From Paenibacillus borealis (GTDB lineage: Bacteria; Bacillota; Bacilli; Paenibacillales; Paenibacillaceae), in the NCBI RefSeq assembly GCF_000758665.1, contig NZ_CP009285.1:5146001-5210000 (forward strand): 64,000 nt of DNA, read 5' to 3'. Positions 8,690 to 17,834 of the stretch are shown piece by piece (position 1 is the stretch's first letter; each line of letters begins with the position of its first letter). The notes below the pieces were generated by a model that was given only the letters and a program-made list of their open reading frames with translations, was not told where the DNA came from and ran no database searches. The translations under genes were made by a program, and so were the position numbers.

Positions 8690-9922
8690 ATGAAGCACGA
8701 TATCACTAAGCCTGTACCCTCCCCCGGCAAGGAGCGTTTCCCTTTATCCCTGCTTGTGCTTACACTTGGCGCCTTTGCCATCGGCATGACCGAATTCATC
8801 ATCATGGGACTGCTGCCCAATGTAGCCAGTGATCTCGGAGTCACCATCTCCCAGGCCGGCCAGCTGATTACAAGCTACGCACTGGGTGTGGCGATCGGAG
8901 CGCCTGTGCTGACGGTCTTCACCCACCGGCTGCCGCAGAAAAAACTGCTCGTCATCCTCATGGGTATTTTCATCTTCGGCAATGCTGTATCCGTAATTGC
9001 GCCGACCTATCCGCTGCTGATTATTGCCCGGGTATTAACCGCCTTCGCCCACGGAACCTTCCTCGGGGTCGGGACGATTATCGCAGCCCGGCTGGTCCGG
9101 CCGGAGAAACGGGCAGGCGCCGTGTCCATTGTACTGGCCGGGCTTACTGTCGCTAATATTATCGGCGTGCCTTTCGGAACCTTTATCGGCCAGCAGCTGG
9201 GCTGGAGAGCTTCCTTCGGCGCCATTACCGTACTGGGCATCATCTCCCTCTTCGGCATTATCCGCTTCATTCCGGTCATCGTTCAGGAGCAGACGGCTAA
9301 CCTTGCCGAACAGGTGCGCGGGCTGGTGAATCCCAGGGTACTGCTGATTCTGCTTACGGGAGCACTGGGCTGCGGAAGCCTGTTTGCCTTGTTCACTTAT
9401 ATCACACCAATCCTGGAGGACATTACCGGCTTCGCCGAGCATAGTGTCACCTGGATTCTGGTGCTGTTCGGCCTCGGCGTTACGCTCGGAAATATCGCCG
9501 GCGGCAAGCTGGCCGATTGGAAGCTCATGCCTTCCCTGATCGTCAACTTCGCCGTACTGGCCGGCATTATCGCGCTGTTCCCGCTGACGCTGCATCATCC
9601 GGTCCTTGCCATTGTCAACGTCTTTCTCTGGGGAATCGCCGCCTTCGGCATCATGCCCGGCATTCAGCTGCGCATCATGAACCTGGCGCATAAAGCACCG
9701 CTGCTGGCCACCACCTCCAGCCACTCGGCGCTGAATCTGGGCAATGCAGCCGGAGCTTATCTCGGCGGAGTAACCATCAACACACTGGGCATCGCCTCCA
9801 TTCCACGGCTGGCCTCGGGACTTGCCGTTCTGGCCCTGTGCGGCGCCTGGCTTAGCTATCTGTCCACCCGCAACGATAAGTCGGAGCATAGACTTGCGGC
9901 CGAAATTGGCAAATCGGCCTGA
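8690..9922 (+). CDS. MFS transporter, DHA1 (AraJ/YdhP-like)
   Basis: A 410-residue 12-helix transporter beginning LTLGAFAIGMTEFIIMGLLPNVASDLGV, the diagnostic start of AraJ/sugar-efflux-type DHA1 proteins; the motif C region is GLTVANIIGVPFGTFIGQQLGW. The substrate cannot be read from sequence (arabinose-like sugars, purines and drugs are known in the family). It starts at ATG 8690, 2 bp after the YbaK stop, so translation is probably coupled. A terminator follows 42 bp after the stop. Confidence 0.9.
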   Translation: MKHDITKPVPSPGKERFPLSLLVLTLGAFAIGMTEFIIMGLLPNVASDLGVTISQAGQLITSYALGVAIGAPVLTVFTHRLPQKKLLVILMGIFIFGNAVSVIAPTYPLLIIARVLTAFAHGTFLGVGTIIAARLVRPEKRAGAVSIVLAGLTVANIIGVPFGTFIGQQLGWRASFGAITVLGIISLFGIIRFIPVIVQEQTANLAEQVRGLVNPRVLLILLTGALGCGSLFALFTYITPILEDITGFAEHSVTWILVLFGLGVTLGNIAGGKLADWKLMPSLIVNFAVLAGIIALFPLTLHHPVLAIVNVFLWGIAAFGIMPGIQLRIMNLAHKAPLLATTSSHSALNLGNAAGAYLGGVTINTLGIASIPRLASGLAVLALCGAWLSYLSTRNDKSEHRLAAEIGKSA

Positions 9923-9964
9923 TGAATCCGCAGACTTATCCTTGAAATACTGCCGCTTATAACG

Positions 9965-10006
9965 ATAAGGCCGAAATCCTGTGAAGGACTCCGGCCTTAT
10001 TTATGT
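9965..10006 (+). terminator. Terminator of the ybaK-MFS unit
   Basis: ATAAGGCCG pairs with CGGCCTTAT, with extra pairing in a short loop, followed by TTATG. It sits between convergent transcription units and may act in both directions. Confidence 0.7.
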
Positions 10007-10067
10007 TATCTGTATCTTTTGCGGATATGCTGATGCCTGTTCACCGTTTCCTGCTTACGATTCCTGT

Positions 10068-11777
10068 TTACTGGCTGCTGCTGTTAGCCGGGTTGCTCTC
10101 TGCATCCCGGATATTCACAATTTGCGCAACCTCCCGCGTGATTTGTTCGCCGCCCAAACTTTTCCACTTCGTAGTGAACTCGTCAAACGAGCTCAGCGGC
10201 GCATCGCCGACGATAATGTTAAGGAAGGTCTCACTCTCCAGCTTCTGCAGAGCCGGCCACTTAGTCCCCATATGCAGCGTACTTCCGTAATACACACTGC
10301 GCACTCCCTCAACGGCTGTTGTGGACAATACGGCTACCCCGTATTTGTAGGCGTTGGCCGCCTTCCAGCCCTCCAGATTCTTCTTCGGCTGCTCTTCCTC
10401 GGCGAGCCAGCGATCATAGATCAGCCGGGTATCCGGATCAAGCGCATCCGGGTCAATCTTGCCGTGCAGCGCCTGCTGAATATCCGCATAATGCTTCTCG
10501 ATGGCATCGCTATAGTCAATCAGCAGATCGAACGGATAATACGCCCGCGGCTGAATACCGGTCTGTGCTGCGAAATCATCCAGCTTCCCGACCTTCTCCA
10601 CATTCGGATCGCGCCTTCTTTCCAGCCGGGTAAATACATTCAGCAGCTTCACTACAGCTTCGGGATGCGCGTAGCCTTTGCGGACAACCAGATACCGGTC
10701 CGTGACCGGAGCCATATGGGCCACGAATTTGCCGGATTCATCCAGCGGCGCGGCATAAGCCCGCCATTCCGCTTTGGTATCCTGTGCAACCGCCTCTGAC
10801 AAAGGGTAGAAGGGCATCCACCAAGGGCCGAAGAAGATTCCGGCCTTGCCGGCAATAATCGGCTCCTGGGTTTCTTTGTACAGCGCAAACTCAGGATCAA
10901 TTAACCCCTGTTTGTACCATGCGGCAAGCTTGCCCAGTGCTTGGCGTGTCTCCGGGGTGACTGATCCGTAGACTACGGCTCCGCTGCTGTCCTTGATCCA
11001 GTTGGTGGGGAAGGAATGAAAAGAGCTGAATACCGCATCCAGACCGTTCACATACGGCTTGGTCCCATACACAATATTCTTGTAGGCGCTGATGCCCACC
11101 GTATCGCGCTTGCCGTTGCCGTCCGGATCCTTGTCGATAAAGGCTCTGGCGATCGCCTCTATATCCCCAAGCGTCCGCGGAGCCGGCAGCTCCAGCCGGT
11201 CCAGCCAGTCCTGGCGGACCCACAGCAGGGAGGTCGAATCTGCATGAATGGCTACATTCGGCAGTCCATACAATCTTCCGCCCCGCTGCGCGTCGGCGAG
11301 GGCTTCACCGTGAGTTGAATCATACATGTCCTTAATCAGCTCAGAGCCGTACTGCTCATAAGTATCCGTCAGATCCTCAATCATATCGCTTGCGATCAGC
11401 TTGCTGAGCTGATCCCGGTCCACCACCATCGCATCCGGCAGGTCATTGCTGTCAATGGCCAGCTGAGCCTTTTGCGTGAAGGGCTCTTCCCCTTTCGCTT
11501 CCCAGGAATGAATGACCTTGATGTTCGTCAGGCTCTCCAGATAACGGGAGATCGGATTATTATCATTGCTGTCGCCTGTAGTCAGCCGGGAATCCGGCAC
11601 CTTGAAGCCGATCCGCATGACGACCGGCTCCTCATACCGGCCGTAAGCAACATCATCTGCCGCTTGGACATCTTGTGGCGGGCCTTCATTCGCGGATTCT
11701 CCGGCACCGCTGCTGCGGCAGGCGGCAAGACAGAACAGCAGCAGTACTGGAAGCGCAACTCTAAAGATCCTTTTCAC
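10068..11777 (-). CDS. Extracellular solute-binding lipoprotein (second SBP of the operon)
   Basis: 569 residues. The signal peptide ends in a lipobox (LLLFCLAACRSSG), so it is probably anchored to the outer face of the membrane. The body is a family 1-like solute-binding protein of the long Paenibacillus/LplA type (RIGFKVPDSRLTTGDSNDNNP; PDAMVVDRDQLSKLI; YGLPNVAIHADSTSLLWVRQDWLD; PDGNGKRDTVG). It overlaps the end of the YesN-like regulator gene by 4 bp (ATGA), so it is translationally coupled to the sensing genes rather than to the permeases. It could be an alternative receptor for the same permease or a sensory accessory protein. Confidence 0.9.
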   Translation of the reverse strand: MKRIFRVALPVLLLFCLAACRSSGAGESANEGPPQDVQAADDVAYGRYEEPVVMRIGFKVPDSRLTTGDSNDNNPISRYLESLTNIKVIHSWEAKGEEPFTQKAQLAIDSNDLPDAMVVDRDQLSKLIASDMIEDLTDTYEQYGSELIKDMYDSTHGEALADAQRGGRLYGLPNVAIHADSTSLLWVRQDWLDRLELPAPRTLGDIEAIARAFIDKDPDGNGKRDTVGISAYKNIVYGTKPYVNGLDAVFSSFHSFPTNWIKDSSGAVVYGSVTPETRQALGKLAAWYKQGLIDPEFALYKETQEPIIAGKAGIFFGPWWMPFYPLSEAVAQDTKAEWRAYAAPLDESGKFVAHMAPVTDRYLVVRKGYAHPEAVVKLLNVFTRLERRRDPNVEKVGKLDDFAAQTGIQPRAYYPFDLLIDYSDAIEKHYADIQQALHGKIDPDALDPDTRLIYDRWLAEEEQPKKNLEGWKAANAYKYGVAVLSTTAVEGVRSVYYGSTLHMGTKWPALQKLESETFLNIIVGDAPLSSFDEFTTKWKSLGGEQITREVAQIVNIRDAESNPANSSSQ

Positions 11778-13186
11778 CGCTCCGCCATCCCTTCTGCACG
11801 GTATTCGCTGGGCAGCTTGCCTACATGTTCCCGGAACAGCCTGCTGAAATAGCGGTCATCCTCAAACCCGGATCTGCAGGCGATTTCGCACACTGGAGCA
11901 TGAGTTTCGCGCAGCAGTGATTTGGCCAGCTCCAGCCGCATGCTCCGCAGGCTATCCCCGAAGGTCTCTCCGGCAAACCTGGCAAAGCATTGGCTGAAAT
12001 AGCCGCGGCTCATATTAATGGCGGCGGCTACGTCGCCCTGATTGATTTTATCCCCTGCATGGCTTTTCATATAGTCGACAGCGCTAATCAGGCAGAACAT
12101 CACTTCCTTGCTGAGCCCCAGCTCAATCATCCGCTGCTGGACATGACCGGAGAACTGGCGCAGCCAGCTTTTCCATTGGCACCAGGTCCGGTTACGGAGC
12201 GCCGCAAGCTCCAGCTCCGCCGCTTCGTCCGGCTTAATCAGCAGTCTGCTCCAGTTGCGCAGCAGCTCCCTTCCAAACCCTTCAACCTCCTCCTGGCGCG
12301 GCTGCTCAGACCGCACGGCTGCAGTGAAACTATCCCAGGCTCCCCGATCAAGCGTCCACCGGAGATTCCTTGCATTCACCAGTGGCTCCCCATGCTCTGC
12401 AGCATCAGCGGGACGATGCCTTCCGGCCAGCGCCTTCAGTTCAACATAGTTCAGGCTCGGGAGCACATCGCCTCCGGAATCATAGAACAGCGCCTGCGGA
12501 ACCGTCCGTTCCAGAACCTCCTCCAGCTCCTTCAGCGGCTGATCACGCACGCCTTCCACAAGTGCAGTGGCCCAGCTTGCCCCCAGCACAGCCCCCAGCT
12601 CACGCCGGATTTCATCCACCGGCACACGGCCGGGAAGCGGGGTCAGCCATAGGTTCTGGAAGGAGATCAGCGGATGGTTCTTCACGAGTGACAGCTCAAA
12701 CAGATCCGCTTCGTTTCCTTCAGGCTCCAGCGGCAGATAGAGCAGAGCCTTGCCCGCAGACATAACCTTCAGCTCGCCGGGTGCCAAAGCGCCCCTGTTC
12801 CCGTCCTCCCACCTGATCCGCTCCACGAGCCTGCGGATGGTTTCGTCGGCATTCTCCACCTCCAGCAGCGTTTTCACAATGTAATCGACCGCTCCCAGCC
12901 GCAATGCCTCCTGCACATAATCGAATTCATGATGGCAGGTAAGCACCACACAGCGGACAGCCGGAAACCGCAGCCTGACCTGGCGGATCAGCTCGAACCC
13001 GGTCATGCCCGGCATAGTAAGATCCACGAACAGCAGATCCGTCTCCTGCTGGCGGAGCAGTTCCAGTGCAGCATTGCCGTCTCCGGCCTCACCGGTGATC
13101 ACCACCCCGAAGGACGGCCAGTCAATCAGCGAGATGAAGCCTTTGCGCACCAGCCGCTCGTCATCCACGACCACAGCTTTAATCAT
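11774..13186 (-). CDS. YesN-like response regulator, AraC-type output
   Basis: 470 residues. N-terminal receiver: VVVDDERLVRKGF (acidic pocket), LLFVDLTMPGMTG (phospho-Asp near 54), switch residues in CVVLTCHHEF and the conserved lysine in DYIVKTL. A long variable middle region follows, then a C-terminal AraC/XylS double helix-turn-helix: NQGDVAAAINMSRGYFSQCFARFAGETFGDSLR and CEIACRSGFEDDRYFSRLFREHVGKLPSEYR. It overlaps the kinase by 8 bp and the second SBP by 4 bp. It probably activates the operon from the tandem direct repeats at 18907-18940. Confidence 0.94.
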   Translation of the reverse strand: MIKAVVVDDERLVRKGFISLIDWPSFGVVITGEAGDGNAALELLRQQETDLLFVDLTMPGMTGFELIRQVRLRFPAVRCVVLTCHHEFDYVQEALRLGAVDYIVKTLLEVENADETIRRLVERIRWEDGNRGALAPGELKVMSAGKALLYLPLEPEGNEADLFELSLVKNHPLISFQNLWLTPLPGRVPVDEIRRELGAVLGASWATALVEGVRDQPLKELEEVLERTVPQALFYDSGGDVLPSLNYVELKALAGRHRPADAAEHGEPLVNARNLRWTLDRGAWDSFTAAVRSEQPRQEEVEGFGRELLRNWSRLLIKPDEAAELELAALRNRTWCQWKSWLRQFSGHVQQRMIELGLSKEVMFCLISAVDYMKSHAGDKINQGDVAAAINMSRGYFSQCFARFAGETFGDSLRSMRLELAKSLLRETHAPVCEIACRSGFEDDRYFSRLFREHVGKLPSEYRAEGMAER

Positions 13187-14924
13187 TGAAGTCCTCCTTG
13201 CCCATAATGGGTATGATGATCGATACCGTTGTCCCGCCGCTCTCCCCGCTGAGAATCTCCAGGATCATGTGCTCCCCGTAATACATGCGCAGCATCCGCA
13301 TAACATAAGCGAAGCCGATGCCAAGGCCCCGCCTCCGCACGGTCTCCTCCGCGAGCAGCTCCTCAATCTTCGCCTGATCCATGCCCGCACCGTTGTCCTG
13401 TACAATGAGCTGCACTTCACCTGCCCCATGCGCGGTAATGATGACATCCACCTTGCCGTTGTCACTCAGTCCGTGATAGATGGAATTCTCGACCAGCGGC
13501 TGCAGCAGGAACCGGGGAACCGCAGCGGACAGCACCTCCGGATCGGCCTCTACATTGAACTCGAATTCGTAATCATAACGGATGCGCTGCAGCTCCATAT
13601 AGTTGCGGATCGCTTCAATCTCCTCGCCGATGGTGACGATGATGCTCTGCTTGCCGAGGTTATAATGCAGCACCTTTACCAGCAGGGTGACCAGCTTGTC
13701 AATCTCCTTCTGTCCGTTCAGCCGGGCAAGCCACTGCACCGTATTGAGCGTATTGTGCAGGAAATGCGGATTGATCTGGCTGAGCAGCTTCTCAATTTCA
13801 AATTGGCTTTTCTGCTTCTCATTGCGGGCTACAGCCTGAATCAGCTCGTTGACCTGATCCTTCATCTGCTGAAAGTTGCTCAGTACGAAATCAAACTCCT
13901 CTACGTTCGTGAACGCTACCGGGGTGGTAACATTCTCCGCCATGCGGATAATTTCCAGATTGACCTTGCGCAGCGGACCATAAATCCGCCTCCAGATCAG
14001 CCAGGCCAGAAATCCCGCGAACAGGAGGGTGAACAGCGCCAGCAGAATCATTTTGTAGATCCAGGTGTAAATCTCGCTGTTGAACACCGACCGTTTGACC
14101 ACGGCTACAAGCTTCCAGCCCTGCGGGCTCTCATAGCGGAACAGATGGTAGCCATCCAGCACCTCATGCGCAGATCCCCCGCTCCGGCCGGCCTGTTTCA
14201 CGATCCTCTCCGGTAATTCACCGTCAATGACATGAGTAAGGGTACCGCTCTGATTCACCAGAAGATGATTGACCTTCATCCCGTAGGCTTCCTGATTGAA
14301 AATTTTGCGCAGCAGACTGTAATTGGTCTCCAGATAGATATACAGCTCATGCTGGCCGTTCACCCGCACAATCCGCCGCTCCGAGAAGACGACATTATCG
14401 CCGACAGCATACATCGTGCCATGCGGACCATAATAATCAGCCCCGTTATAGCGCATGAAGGAAGGCAGTCTGCTGATATCGAAGCCCCGCCGTGTGCTCA
14501 TATTGGTGAACAGCACCGGATCTTCACTTCCAGGCATGATGTAGGCGGTCAACCCGATATAGGGATTGGTGAAATTGACCAGATTGATCTTCTGATTAAT
14601 CGAATTCATCATTTGCGACTTGCGGTAGATCTGCTTCTCCTGCAGAAAAGAAGACATCTCCTCCACAATCTGTCCGTCCAGCGCAAACTGCTTGGAGGCG
14701 AAATCCAGATTGTCGATGGCATTCTCCAGGCTCAGCGCTTCCTGGCGCAGACTGGCACTGATGCCGCTGCCGATTTTGCCGGACAGGATGGAATAGATGG
14801 AAGTGTAGGATATGAAGCCGACGATCAGCAGCGGCAGCAGCGTACCGATCAGCAAATAAATCACCAAAGTAGTCCGCAGGGACTTCCCCTTCGGCGGATG
14901 GCCTGCTTGCTTCTTTCCAGGCAT
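13179..14924 (-). CDS. YesM-like sensor histidine kinase
   Basis: 581 residues: a transmembrane helix near 20-40 (LVIYLLIGTLLPLLIVGFIS), a large extracellular dCache-like domain, a second helix near 285-310 (MILLALFTLLFAGFLAWLIW), HAMP, the His_kinase box LSQINPHFLHNTLNTVQWLAR with the phosphoaccepting His, and an ATPase domain (LVENSIYHGL; VQDNGAGM; GLGIGFAYV). It pairs with the adjacent YesN-like regulator. These kinases usually sense extracellular carbohydrate, directly or through a binding protein; here two binding proteins are in the operon. Confidence 0.94.
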   Translation of the reverse strand: MPGKKQAGHPPKGKSLRTTLVIYLLIGTLLPLLIVGFISYTSIYSILSGKIGSGISASLRQEALSLENAIDNLDFASKQFALDGQIVEEMSSFLQEKQIYRKSQMMNSINQKINLVNFTNPYIGLTAYIMPGSEDPVLFTNMSTRRGFDISRLPSFMRYNGADYYGPHGTMYAVGDNVVFSERRIVRVNGQHELYIYLETNYSLLRKIFNQEAYGMKVNHLLVNQSGTLTHVIDGELPERIVKQAGRSGGSAHEVLDGYHLFRYESPQGWKLVAVVKRSVFNSEIYTWIYKMILLALFTLLFAGFLAWLIWRRIYGPLRKVNLEIIRMAENVTTPVAFTNVEEFDFVLSNFQQMKDQVNELIQAVARNEKQKSQFEIEKLLSQINPHFLHNTLNTVQWLARLNGQKEIDKLVTLLVKVLHYNLGKQSIIVTIGEEIEAIRNYMELQRIRYDYEFEFNVEADPEVLSAAVPRFLLQPLVENSIYHGLSDNGKVDVIITAHGAGEVQLIVQDNGAGMDQAKIEELLAEETVRRRGLGIGFAYVMRMLRMYYGEHMILEILSGESGGTTVSIIIPIMGKEDFND

Positions 14925-15004
14925 GGGCCGGACCTCATCTCTTAATGTAAGCGTTTCAATCTATAGCATCAGAATACCAGATTTTTCTTGTTCTGAAAAT
15001 AAGA

Positions 15005-15034
15005 AGGCAGAACAGCCCGGTCGCTGCCCTGCCT
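15005..15034 (-). terminator. Intercistronic hairpin between solute-binding protein and kinase
   Basis: AGGCAG and CTGCCT flank a GC-rich loop with inner GCAG/CTG pairing; on the minus strand it is followed by TTCTTATTTTC. It lies 20 bp after the SBP stop. It probably terminates partly or stabilises the upstream message, giving more binding protein than kinase. Confidence 0.5.
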
Positions 15035-15053
15035 ATTCCCTATCCGCTTACGC

Positions 15054-16895
15054 TTACTTCACACTTTTGCGGGCTTCGAACAGCTCTTCCGCTTTCTTCA
15101 CCGAGAAGTCCATCACGTCCTGATAGCCGAGTCCGTTAACTTTGTCATGCATTTCTTTGTTCAGCTTGTCGTATTCCGCCTGATTCTTGGCGAAGACCAT
15201 CTTCCAGGAAATCTGCTGGATCACGGTACCGATCTGCTTGTTCTTCTGCTCCAGCGTTTTGTCCATCGTCAGCGGCTCTTTGCCGGTGAAGCCCTGTGGA
15301 GCTACGGCGAGCAGATTATTTTTCTCGAAATATTCCTTGGCGGTAAGCACGCCCATCTTCGCTCTCCAGTCACTGTCAAGCTTCGACGGATTGCGTTCCA
15401 GTGTGGTCTGCCACAGATTGTGGTCATACGGCTCATTCGTAGCCGGATTCACCATCGCCGGAACCACGAAGGAGAAGTTCATCTGATTCGAGCCGTAATA
15501 GTAGTCACCGCCGCCGTATTCTTCGGGAACCTGCGTGTTCTGCTGATCGGCATAAGCCTTCCAGCCGAAGTCGGTCACGACCGGCTTGCCGCTGCTGTCA
15601 ATATCCCAGGCCAGTCCCTGCGGTCCATTGGAGACTGCCGTTCCGCTGCCTGCCGAGATCATTGCGCCTTCCGGTGTGTACATCCAGTTGATAAACTCCA
15701 TGATGCGGGCCGGCTCTTTGGCCTTGGCGCCGATGGCGATAATTCCGTTGCCGCCGTATACGTTGAAGCCTGTGGAGTACATCAGCTCATCCTTGAACGG
15801 TACAAGCGCGAACCCTTTGCCTTCTGCGGTTCTCTCCGGTGTATTGTAGTTGGCTGCGCCCAGCCACGGGAACCAGGAGAAGAGCAGGCGGCCGTCCTTG
15901 TATTTCGCTACCACATCATCGAATTTCTGGGTAAGCGAGTCCGGGTCAAGCAGGCCCATCTGATTCGCTTCGAAGTAGAGCTTGAGCGATTTCATATACC
16001 AGCTGTCCTCGGAGAGGAAGTCATAGTACTTCTCTTCATCCGCCTTGACATACAGCGCGGTATCGGCGATTTCGTCATAGCCCATCATGTTGGCGAATTG
16101 CTTCGCCAGCGTCATTTTATAATTGCCGTCCCAGTCGGACCACAGCGAGAACGCATAGGTTTTCTTCCCCTGCTCATTCTTCGGCTCCAGCTCCTGCATC
16201 TGCTTCAGCACCGGGAGATAATCCTCGATCTTGCTGATTTCAGGTGCACCAAGCTGCTGATACAGATCCCAGCGCAGGTCGGGTCCCCAGGTCATATCCT
16301 TGCCCTCAGAAGGTCCCGACGGGTTGGTCGCCACGTTGTTGCCGATACCGAAGACAGAGCTTCCGCCGCCAAAGGCCACTTTAGCCTTCTCTACCGCTTT
16401 GGGGAACTGCTTCACGATATCCGCTCCGTATTTGTCCAGCAGGCCGTCCTGCGTCCAGTCCAGCAGCAGCTTGCCTTTGATCGCGTTCGGATAATGGTTC
16501 TTATCATCCCCGAAGATGATGACATCGCCGAGGTCGCCGGAGGCCATCATGGCCGAGATTTTGGTATCCCCGCCGGTCAGGTTGGAGGCGACAATATCCA
16601 GCTCAATGTTGAATTTGTCCTTGATGACTTTGGCGAACCAGCCGATTTGCGGACCGGCGTAATTGGCCGTTGTTGAGAATACCGTCAGCTTGAGCGGCTT
16701 GGAATGGTCCAGCGCCCCGTCTGCCGGAGCCGTTGTGGTCTCTGTGCCTGCGGCTGGCGTGGCTTCGGCCGCTGGCTTATCCGTGCTGGCCGCCGTACCT
16801 GAATTGTTCGAATTTCCGCCGCCGCAGGCTGCCAGAACCAGCACCATTATCATGCTTAGCAGAAGTAGCGATACTTGTCTAAATCTGAATCTCAT
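15054..16895 (-). CDS. Extracellular solute-binding lipoprotein of the carbohydrate ABC importer
   Basis: 613 residues. Signal peptide with lipobox (MIMVLVLAACGGGNSNN), a low-complexity Ala/Thr linker to about residue 60, then a long family 1-like binding protein (LKLTVFSTTANYAGPQIGWFAKVIKDKFNIELDIVASN; GDLGDVIIFGDDKNHYPNAI; WFPWLGAANYNTP; AREPARI-like EPARIMEFINWMYTPEGA). Long SBPs of this class in Paenibacillus bind oligosaccharides. The gene follows the two permeases with about 30 bp spacing and shares their cre-controlled promoter. The sugar is not identifiable from sequence alone. Confidence 0.93.
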   Translation of the reverse strand: MRFRFRQVSLLLLSMIMVLVLAACGGGNSNNSGTAASTDKPAAEATPAAGTETTTAPADGALDHSKPLKLTVFSTTANYAGPQIGWFAKVIKDKFNIELDIVASNLTGGDTKISAMMASGDLGDVIIFGDDKNHYPNAIKGKLLLDWTQDGLLDKYGADIVKQFPKAVEKAKVAFGGGSSVFGIGNNVATNPSGPSEGKDMTWGPDLRWDLYQQLGAPEISKIEDYLPVLKQMQELEPKNEQGKKTYAFSLWSDWDGNYKMTLAKQFANMMGYDEIADTALYVKADEEKYYDFLSEDSWYMKSLKLYFEANQMGLLDPDSLTQKFDDVVAKYKDGRLLFSWFPWLGAANYNTPERTAEGKGFALVPFKDELMYSTGFNVYGGNGIIAIGAKAKEPARIMEFINWMYTPEGAMISAGSGTAVSNGPQGLAWDIDSSGKPVVTDFGWKAYADQQNTQVPEEYGGGDYYYGSNQMNFSFVVPAMVNPATNEPYDHNLWQTTLERNPSKLDSDWRAKMGVLTAKEYFEKNNLLAVAPQGFTGKEPLTMDKTLEQKNKQIGTVIQQISWKMVFAKNQAEYDKLNKEMHDKVNGLGYQDVMDFSVKKAEELFEARKSVK

Positions 16896-16925
16896 TGCTT
16901 CATACCCCCTGATATATTAGTTCGG

Positions 16926-17819
16926 TCAGCCTTTGACGGCCCCGATCATGATGCCTTTGACGAAGAAACGCTGGAAGAACGGATACACAATCAGAATCGG
17001 CATCACTACGATCATGGTGACCGTCATCCGTACCGACGTCGGAGTCTGCATATTCTGGATGCTGGCCGCCATATCCGGTGAATTGCGGATCAGCGCGGCG
17101 AGCGAGCTGGATTCGTTCAAATACCGCCAGAGCAGGAACTGCAGCGTGTAATATTTCGTGTCGGTCATCAGGAACGCTGTATCAATGAAGGAGTTCCACT
17201 GGTTGACCGCCGAGAAAATCGTAATCGTCGCCAGAATCGGCGTGGTTAGCGGCACAATGATGCTCCAGAATACACGCAGGTATCCTGCGCCATCCATCGA
17301 TGCGGATTCCTCCAGGGAAGGCGGGATCGCCTCCACGAAGGTTTTGACCAGTATAATGTTGAATGGGGTAATAATCGTCGGCAGAATATAGGCCAGATAA
17401 TTGTTGGTCAGATGCAGATTGTGCATCGTGATGTACCAGGGGATGAGCCCCGCGCTGAAATACATCGTAACTACAATGCTGCGGTACCAGAACTGCCGGC
17501 CCCACATTTCTTTCTTTGTGAACAGATACCCTAGAAAAGCAGACGCCCCGACTGTCAGGAACGTGCCCACAACTGTTCTGTAGACCGAGACCAGTGCCGC
17601 ATGGCTTAGCCCGCTGATCCGCAGGACCTTGAAGTAGTTGTCGAAATGAATCTGCCGCGGATAGAACTTGATATACCCTCCGGCACTTAGATCATTGGAG
17701 CTGATCGTGTTGATGAACAGATAATAGAACGGATAAATACAGCTCAGGGTGAATAATCCGAAGAGCAGATAGATGATTCCCTGAAAGAGGGCATTGCCCG
17801 GTTTAAGCTTGTTCCGCAT
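16926..17819 (-). CDS. Carbohydrate ABC transporter permease, LplC-like
   Basis: 297 residues, six membrane segments, with the inner-membrane EAA loop EESASMDGAGYLRVFWSIIVPLTTP that contacts the ATPase. The N-terminus LFGLFTLSCIYPFYYLFINTIS is typical of the MalG/LplC branch. It follows the LplB-like permease by 15 bp. No ATPase gene is in the operon; in relatives a shared MsmX-type ATPase energises such importers. Confidence 0.94.
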   Translation of the reverse strand: MRNKLKPGNALFQGIIYLLFGLFTLSCIYPFYYLFINTISSNDLSAGGYIKFYPRQIHFDNYFKVLRISGLSHAALVSVYRTVVGTFLTVGASAFLGYLFTKKEMWGRQFWYRSIVVTMYFSAGLIPWYITMHNLHLTNNYLAYILPTIITPFNIILVKTFVEAIPPSLEESASMDGAGYLRVFWSIIVPLTTPILATITIFSAVNQWNSFIDTAFLMTDTKYYTLQFLLWRYLNESSSLAALIRNSPDMAASIQNMQTPTSVRMTVTMIVVMPILIVYPFFQRFFVKGIMIGAVKG

Positions 17820-17834
17820 GCGGAATCACCGCCC

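Noticed and set aside
9035..9889. A 284-codon minus-strand frame
   Set aside because: Antisense to the well-supported DHA1 transporter; composition (Gln/Glu/Asp/Gly runs) is typical of a shadow frame.
14945..14959. Cre-like sequence ATGTAAGCGTTTCAA upstream of the kinase gene
   Set aside because: Fits only a relaxed consensus (12 of 14 on the stricter one) and lies inside an operon; the site at 18820 is far better. Not called.
15147..16676. A 509-codon open frame on the plus strand
   Set aside because: It is antisense to the solute-binding protein, which has a lipobox, family motifs, and operon context. Codon bias of a GC-moderate gene leaves this strand open by chance.
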